Below, in pieces: positions 59,917 through 64,000 of a stretch of DNA of 64,000 nucleotides (position 1 is the first letter of the stretch; each line of letters begins with the position of its first letter). Source of the DNA: Pyxidicoccus sp. MSG2 (GTDB lineage: Bacteria > Myxococcota > Myxococcia > Myxococcales > Myxococcaceae); assembly GCF_026626705.1 (NCBI RefSeq), contig NZ_JAPNKC010000001.1:1240001-1304000 (forward strand), given 5' to 3'. Position numbers and translations under genes: made by a program. The notes below the pieces were generated by a model that worked only from the letters and a program-made list of their open reading frames with translations, had not been told where the DNA came from and did not search any database.

Positions 59917-60903
59917 TCAGGCTCCCTCGCGGTACAGCACCTTCTTCACCGCGTCGATGATCTTGGTCGCGTCCGGCTGGGTCGCGTTCTCGAGATTCGC
60001 CGCGTAGGACATGTTCACGTCGAGACCCGTCACGCGCGCCACCGGCGCGTCCAGGTCGTCGAACGCCTTCGACTGGATGATGTCCACCACCGAGGCGCCC
60101 ACGCCCGCCAGCGCCCAACCCTCCTCGACGATGACGACACGGTTCGTCTTCCGCACGCTGGCGAGGATGGCTTCCTCGTCCAGCGGCCGGAGCGTGCGCA
60201 GGTCCAGCACCTCCGCGGAGATGCCCTCCTTCGCCAGCTGCTCGGCCGCCTCCATGCAGAAGTAATACATGCGGCTCCAGGTGATGATGGTGACGTCCGA
60301 GCCCTCGCGCTTGACGTCCGCCTTGCCCAGCGGCACCACGTGCTCGCCCTCGGGCACCTCACCCTTGAGGGCGTACAGGCGCTCGCCCTCGAACATGATG
60401 ACCGGGTTCTCGTCCCGGATGGCCGCCTTGAGCATGCCCTTGGCGTCGGCCGGGGTGGCCGGGGCAATCACCTTCAGGCCCGGGAAGTGCGCGTAGTTGG
60501 CCTCGAGCGCCTGGCTGTGCTGGCTGGACAGCCGGCCGCCGGCGCCACCGGGGCCGCGGAAGACAATCGGGCAGCGCAGCTGGCCGCCGGACATGTGCCG
60601 CAGCTTGGCCGCGTTGTTGACAATCTGGTCCATCGCGAGAATCGCGAAGTTCCAGGTCATCATCTCCACCACGGGGCGCAGGCCCACCATGGCGGCGCCC
60701 ACGCTCATGCCGGTGAAGCCCAGCTCGGAGATGGGCGCGTCGATGATGCGCGCGCTCCCGAACTTGTCCAGCAGGCCCTGCGACACCTTGAAGGCGCCGT
60801 TGTAGCGGCCCACCTCCTCGCCAATCAGGAAGACGTTGGCGTCGCGCTCCATCTCCTCGGCGAGCGCCTGGTTCAGCGCCTCGCGGTACATCAACTCGGG
60901 CAT
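59917..60903 (-). CDS. pdhB: pyruvate dehydrogenase E1 component subunit beta
   Basis: 328-residue E1 beta subunit, normal length. The N-terminal YREALNQALAEEMERD, the FLIGEEVGRYNGAFKVSQGL loop with the thiamine-diphosphate-contacting Glu, and the GRLSSQHSQALEA segment are characteristic. With E1 alpha it decarboxylates pyruvate and acetylates lipoate. The gene starts 53 bases after the pdhA stop and is followed at 6 bases by pdhC. Confidence 0.95.
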   Translation of the reverse strand: MPELMYREALNQALAEEMERDANVFLIGEEVGRYNGAFKVSQGLLDKFGSARIIDAPISELGFTGMSVGAAMVGLRPVVEMMTWNFAILAMDQIVNNAAKLRHMSGGQLRCPIVFRGPGGAGGRLSSQHSQALEANYAHFPGLKVIAPATPADAKGMLKAAIRDENPVIMFEGERLYALKGEVPEGEHVVPLGKADVKREGSDVTIITWSRMYYFCMEAAEQLAKEGISAEVLDLRTLRPLDEEAILASVRKTNRVVIVEEGWALAGVGASVVDIIQSKAFDDLDAPVARVTGLDVNMSYAANLENATQPDATKIIDAVKKVLYREGA

Positions 60904-60956
60904 CGTCAGCTCCGAAGGGAATCGAAAAAGGGTTGGGTGGAGGGGCTCTTGGCGCG

Positions 60957-62096
60957 CTAGCGGCTCAGGCCCGCCTTCTTGTCAGCCTGCTCGGCCTGCT
61001 CGCGGGGCTCGAGGTCCCACGTCACCTTCAACTCCTGGCCGCTCGGGTACTTCGGCCAGTTGGTCACCTTCACGCCCAGCACGCGCTCGCGGGGGCGCAC
61101 GTCCTGCTCACCCTCGTCCACGATGGTGTCCCGCCACAGCTCGTCCAGGGCCGGCTCCGGGGACTCGTCCGCGAACTTCACCGCCGCGTCCACCTGCGAC
61201 TTCACTTCCTCTTCGATGGCCTCGAAGTCGGAGTCCACCGCCAGCTTGTTCTTGATGGCGTAGTCACGCAGCTTGGGGATGGGGTCGTTCTTCCGCTCAT
61301 CCTCCACCTCCTGCTTGGAGCGGTAGGTGGCGGGGTCCGCCACGGAGTGGCCACGGAAGCGGTAGGTGTTGGCCTCCAGCAGCACGGGGCCCTTGCCCGC
61401 GCGGCAGTACGCGGCGGCGTCCTTCACCGCCTCGTACATCTTCAGGCAGTCCATGCCGTCCACCGGCTCGCCGCGCATGCCGTAGGCCGCCGCGCGCTTG
61501 TAGATTTCAGGCACCGCGGACGTGCGGGCAATGGCCGTGCCCATGCCGTAGCGGTTGTTCTCGCAGATGTAGATGACCGGCAGCTTCCACTTGGACGCCA
61601 TGTTGAGCGTCTCGTGGAACGCGCCCTGGTTGGCCGCCGCGTCGCCGAAGTAGCAGACCGTGACGCGGTCCTCGTTGCGGTAGCGGCTGGCGAAGGCCAT
61701 GCCCGCCGCGAGCGGAATCTGCGCGCCGACGATGCCGTAGCCCCCGTAGAAGTGGTGCTCGATGTCGAAGATGTGCATCGAGCCGCCCTTGCCCTTGCTG
61801 TAGCCGGTGCCGCGGCCGAACAGCTCCGCCATCACCATGCCCGCGTCCGAGCCACGCGCCAGCGGCTGGCCGTGGTCGCGGTACGCGCTCAGCATGTAGT
61901 CGTCCGGACGGATGGCCTCGTTGGGACCCACCGCGACGGCTTCCTGGCCGATGTAGAGGTGGCAGAAGCCGGCGATCTTCCCCAGCGTGTACTGCTGACC
62001 CGTCCGCTCCTCGAAGCGACGGATGAGGTACATCTTCCGGTACATCGTCAACAGCTGTTCCTTCGAGTACGGGCTGGCCACCGCGGGTGCCTCCAT
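60957..62096 (-). CDS. pdhA: pyruvate dehydrogenase E1 component subunit alpha
   Basis: 379-residue E1 alpha subunit. The thiamine-diphosphate motif reads GDAAANQG, 26 residues before ENN, with Ala in place of the second Gly of the usual GDG. HFYGGYGIVGAQIPLAAG, YICENNRYGMGT and the phosphorylation-loop-like RFRGHSVADPATYR are present. The ATG at 62096 is chosen with AGGGA 8 bases upstream; a longer frame upstream lacks support. First gene of pdhA-pdhB-pdhC, so the operon promoter lies in the 119 bases before it. Confidence 0.94.
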   Translation of the reverse strand: MEAPAVASPYSKEQLLTMYRKMYLIRRFEERTGQQYTLGKIAGFCHLYIGQEAVAVGPNEAIRPDDYMLSAYRDHGQPLARGSDAGMVMAELFGRGTGYSKGKGGSMHIFDIEHHFYGGYGIVGAQIPLAAGMAFASRYRNEDRVTVCYFGDAAANQGAFHETLNMASKWKLPVIYICENNRYGMGTAIARTSAVPEIYKRAAAYGMRGEPVDGMDCLKMYEAVKDAAAYCRAGKGPVLLEANTYRFRGHSVADPATYRSKQEVEDERKNDPIPKLRDYAIKNKLAVDSDFEAIEEEVKSQVDAAVKFADESPEPALDELWRDTIVDEGEQDVRPRERVLGVKVTNWPKYPSGQELKVTWDLEPREQAEQADKKAGLSR

Positions 62097-62188
62097 GCAG
62101 GCCGTCCCTGACTCTTGCGGGACGGCGGACGCCGAGCGCCTCATAGCGCGCGGCAGGGGGACTTCAAAGCGCTACAAACCGTTCTGTG

Positions 62189-62211
62189 CCACGCCTGTCT
62201 TTCAGGCGCGG
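62189..62211 (-). terminator. hairpin downstream of the HAD gene
   Basis: On the minus strand CCGCGCCTG-AAAGA-CAGGCGTGG forms a 9-base stem with one G-T pair, 5 bases after the HAD stop and about 90 bases before pdhA. T-rich tail is weak (GTTTG). Confidence 0.5.
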
Positions 62212-62215
62212 TGCG

Positions 62216-62977
62216 TCACGAATCGAGTGCGAAGTGCGGGACGGAGACGACGCCCTCCAGCAACTCCACGGGCCGGCCCGAGTGGTCCGTGGCCAGATGG
62301 ATGACGGTGGCCTCGGGGAACTTGCGCCGGTAGTCATTGGCGTGGGTGGGCTCGTTGTCGAAGGCGGCCACCACGGTGCCCAGCCGGCCCAGCTTCGCGT
62401 GGGCCTCCCGCTTGAAGGCGTCGTCGTCCTCCTGGAGCGTGGGCTTCATGAAGAGCTGGACCTGCTGCTCGTCCGGAATGGCCAGCCCATGCTGGCGCAT
62501 GCAGGAGACGGAGCCCTGGCGCATGCCCTCGTGCCGGCCGGTGACGTAGACGAGCAGCGCGCCCGTCGCCACCACGGCATGGGTGAAGGCGGCCGCGCCT
62601 TCAATGGCCACGTCGTCCGCGCAGTAGTCGCTGGTGAAGAAGCGCTCCACCCAGAAGCGGCGGGCCTCCGGGAAGTGGGCCTCCACCTGGGCGGCCTCCA
62701 GGCCGCAGGCCTTCATGGCCTCGCGCATGTCCCAGCCCGTCACCCAGTGGTGGGGCGCGCAGGCGGCCAGGGCGGAGAGCGAGCGCGTGGCACCGAACTC
62801 GCGGAGGATGCGGGCCTGCCGGGGCCGGTTGTCGAAGAGGGTGGAGTCCAGGTCGAACGCCAGCACCGCCCGGGGACCGAGCGAGCGGGCGCGCGTCAGG
62901 ATGCCCCGCAGGGTGTCCCGCCAGTCGTCGCGGATGCGTTTCTTGAAGTCGTCGTAGGCCATGAGCGCGGGGGACAT
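62216..62977 (-). CDS. HAD-superfamily hydrolase-like protein
   Basis: 253-residue protein. Motif I LAFDLDSTLFDN (both Asp), motif II VTGRHEGMR with the Thr, a basic region KPTLQEDDDAFKREAHA, and motif III/IV AAFDNEPTHAND. The cap is between motifs I and II. It resembles acid-phosphatase-like or nucleotidase HAD proteins but the exact subfamily is unclear. Start at 62977 or 62962; neither has a strong ribosome site. It lies between the convergent-strand partial membrane gene (same strand, upstream) and pdhA. Confidence 0.75.
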   Translation of the reverse strand: MSPALMAYDDFKKRIRDDWRDTLRGILTRARSLGPRAVLAFDLDSTLFDNRPRQARILREFGATRSLSALAACAPHHWVTGWDMREAMKACGLEAAQVEAHFPEARRFWVERFFTSDYCADDVAIEGAAAFTHAVVATGALLVYVTGRHEGMRQGSVSCMRQHGLAIPDEQQVQLFMKPTLQEDDDAFKREAHAKLGRLGTVVAAFDNEPTHANDYRRKFPEATVIHLATDHSGRPVELLEGVVSVPHFALDS

Positions 62978-63017
62978 TACCCGCGCCAGCGCGATGGCGC
63001 CGCCGAAACCGTGCCGC

Positions 63018-64000
63018 TCAGGCGGCCGACTGCCAGGGCACGGTGCCGGAGGGCGTCCCGGGAGACGAGGGCTCCGGGAAGCGCTGCATGCGCTGGATTC
63101 CGTTGCGGTCCAGCACCAGCCGGACGAACTGCGTCGTCTCCTCGCGCCGGTCCGTCTCCTCCTCCTCCACGGTGAAGCGGAACACCACGTCCACCGGGTA
63201 GCGCTTGGCGCCGCGGATGTGACCCACGGACAGGTCCGCCAGGTCCACGTACTCCAGCGCCAGCTCCGGCTCGTCCATGTCGCGCAGGAAGCGCTCCACG
63301 TTGAGCCGGAGGATGTCGGTGACACCCGTCAGGCCCCGCTCCGTGCGCGGCATCAGGCGCGCGTCCAGGTCGATGTGCTTGCGGTAGCGGATGACCGTCT
63401 CGGACAGCTCGCCCTGGGACGCGGTGAGGAAGTCATCGCGGTGGCGCAGCGCGGACACGGCCGGCGGCACCTTCAGGGACGGACCGTAGTCCACCCGCTC
63501 CTCACACGTCCCAATCGAGCGCCCGGTGACGGGGTCCACCAGGTCCGCCGTCCGGTCCGCCAGGTGCGTGGCCGCCACGCGGCTGAGCATCTTGCGCAGG
63601 CCTTCCTTGATGCGGTCCTTCACCATGTAGCCGACGACGAGGATGAGGAAGAAGTTGAGGCTCGCCTGCGCGAAGCGCGCCTGCGCCCAGAAGGCCACCG
63701 CGGTGGCGAACGTCATCGCCACGCCCGCCGCCAGCGCGAAGAGCATCTCCTCGAAGCCCTGCCGCTTCTGCTTCCGCTTCGAGGACAGGAAGAGCACGTT
63801 CATGCAGAACTTCTTCAGGAAGCCCAGCCGCTGGATGTACTCCTCGTTGTCCCCGGTGGGGCTCAGCACGCTGCGCAGCCGGTGCTCCTTGCGGTACGCC
63901 TCCTCGCGCAGCACCGCCTCCATCAGCCCCTTGCGCAGCCCCACCCACGGCTCCGTGCGCGGCAGCGCCTTCATGTCCGCCACCGAGCGCCGGAAGCCGC
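63018..64000 (-). CDS. hypothetical membrane protein, 5' end beyond window
   Basis: At least 326 residues; the frame is open to the last base, and in-frame codons before the GTG at 63983 suggest the gene begins outside. Two membrane helices near residues 80-98 and 107-125 (FALAAGVAMTFATAVAFWAQA, LNFFLILVVGYMV) are followed by a cytoplasmic or periplasmic domain with IRLNVERFLRDMDEPE-like helix and strand-rich C-terminus ending VVFRFTVEEEETDRRE. No known family recognised. It lies 40 bases upstream of the HAD gene on the same strand. Confidence 0.7.
   Translation of the reverse strand, partial: GFRRSVADMKALPRTEPWVGLRKGLMEAVLREEAYRKEHRLRSVLSPTGDNEEYIQRLGFLKKFCMNVLFLSSKRKQKRQGFEEMLFALAAGVAMTFATAVAFWAQARFAQASLNFFLILVVGYMVKDRIKEGLRKMLSRVAATHLADRTADLVDPVTGRSIGTCEERVDYGPSLKVPPAVSALRHRDDFLTASQGELSETVIRYRKHIDLDARLMPRTERGLTGVTDILRLNVERFLRDMDEPELALEYVDLADLSVGHIRGAKRYPVDVVFRFTVEEEETDRREETTQFVRLVLDRNGIQRMQRFPEPSSPGTPSGTVPWQSAA

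Noticed and set aside
58309-60960. Open frame of nearly 900 codons on the plus strand opposite pdhC and pdhB
   Set aside because: Mirror of well-identified E2 and E1 beta genes, with biased His/Arg/Val composition and no motif.

Overview
The window is about 64 kb of very GC-rich, gene-dense DNA. Everything in it points to a myxobacterium (Myxococcota, suborder Cystobacterineae, of the Myxococcus/Corallococcus type). The evidence is an MglA-family gliding GTPase paralog, two secreted proteases ending in the MYXO-CTERM sorting signal, a DUF4388 protein, a multi-gene chemosensory operon with a CheA-receiver hybrid, several hybrid histidine kinases and a eukaryotic-like Ser/Thr kinase. This taxonomic call is inferred from protein families; no rRNA gene is present. 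I see no insertion sequence, prophage, CRISPR array, integron or rRNA. No stretch longer than 300 bases lacks a gene.

Layout. 1-688: end of an M23 peptidase gene. 701-16115: a long block on the minus strand. Read in the direction of transcription it holds a CHASE2 adenylate cyclase, a Crp-like cNMP-binding regulator, a class II cAMP phosphodiesterase, accD, folC, an alpha/beta hydrolase, an AMIN/coiled-coil protein, lptD, an XRE regulator, a Big_1-type lipoprotein, a TetR regulator and an enoyl-CoA hydratase-like gene. 16188-18378: purM-purN-DUF523, coupled by 4-nt overlaps. 18610-23458: an AT-richer orphan gene, 3-hydroxyisobutyryl-CoA hydrolase, a HAD phosphatase, a membrane protein, an FAD oxidoreductase-like protein and rpmB. 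23476-26763: murQ-anmK-MglA-like GTPase, a cell-wall recycling pair coupled to a Ras-like GTPase. 26784-31754: DUF4388, an alkaline-phosphatase-superfamily protein, a gluzincin lipoprotein and a GAF hybrid kinase.

31762-38169: OmpA-like protein, an exported TldD-like protease, a UDP-sugar dehydrogenase and a heparinase II/III-type protein; the last two suggest the edge of an exopolysaccharide locus. 38374-39405: a sensor kinase with a degenerate catalytic domain, convergent with 39412-46521, a chemosensory operon (cheW, cheR-TPR, MCP, receiver, cheW, cheA-REC) with no cheB. 46755-48803: a Ser/Thr kinase fused across the membrane to a PEGA and a TonB C-terminal domain. 48858-51992: a translationally coupled operon of a small exported protein, two paralogous MYXO-CTERM metzincins and a HAD-IB phosphatase. 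52104-54386: gltX, a small exported protein, tRNA-Gln(CTG), tRNA-Glu(CTC) and a clear intrinsic terminator. 54473-57230: two-component proteins. 57493-58221: two small proteins. 58288-62096: pdhA-pdhB-pdhC of pyruvate dehydrogenase. 62216-64000: a HAD protein and the end of a membrane protein that runs out of the window.

Most genes are housekeeping or signalling core genes. The most unusual items are the self-contained cAMP synthesis/sensing/degradation cluster, the kinase-TonB fusion, the murein-recycling/MglA-like coupling, the metzincin operon and the degenerate kinase beside the chemosensory operon. Several GTG starts were chosen because a Shine-Dalgarno sequence or a 4-nt overlap supports them; these are noted in the entries.
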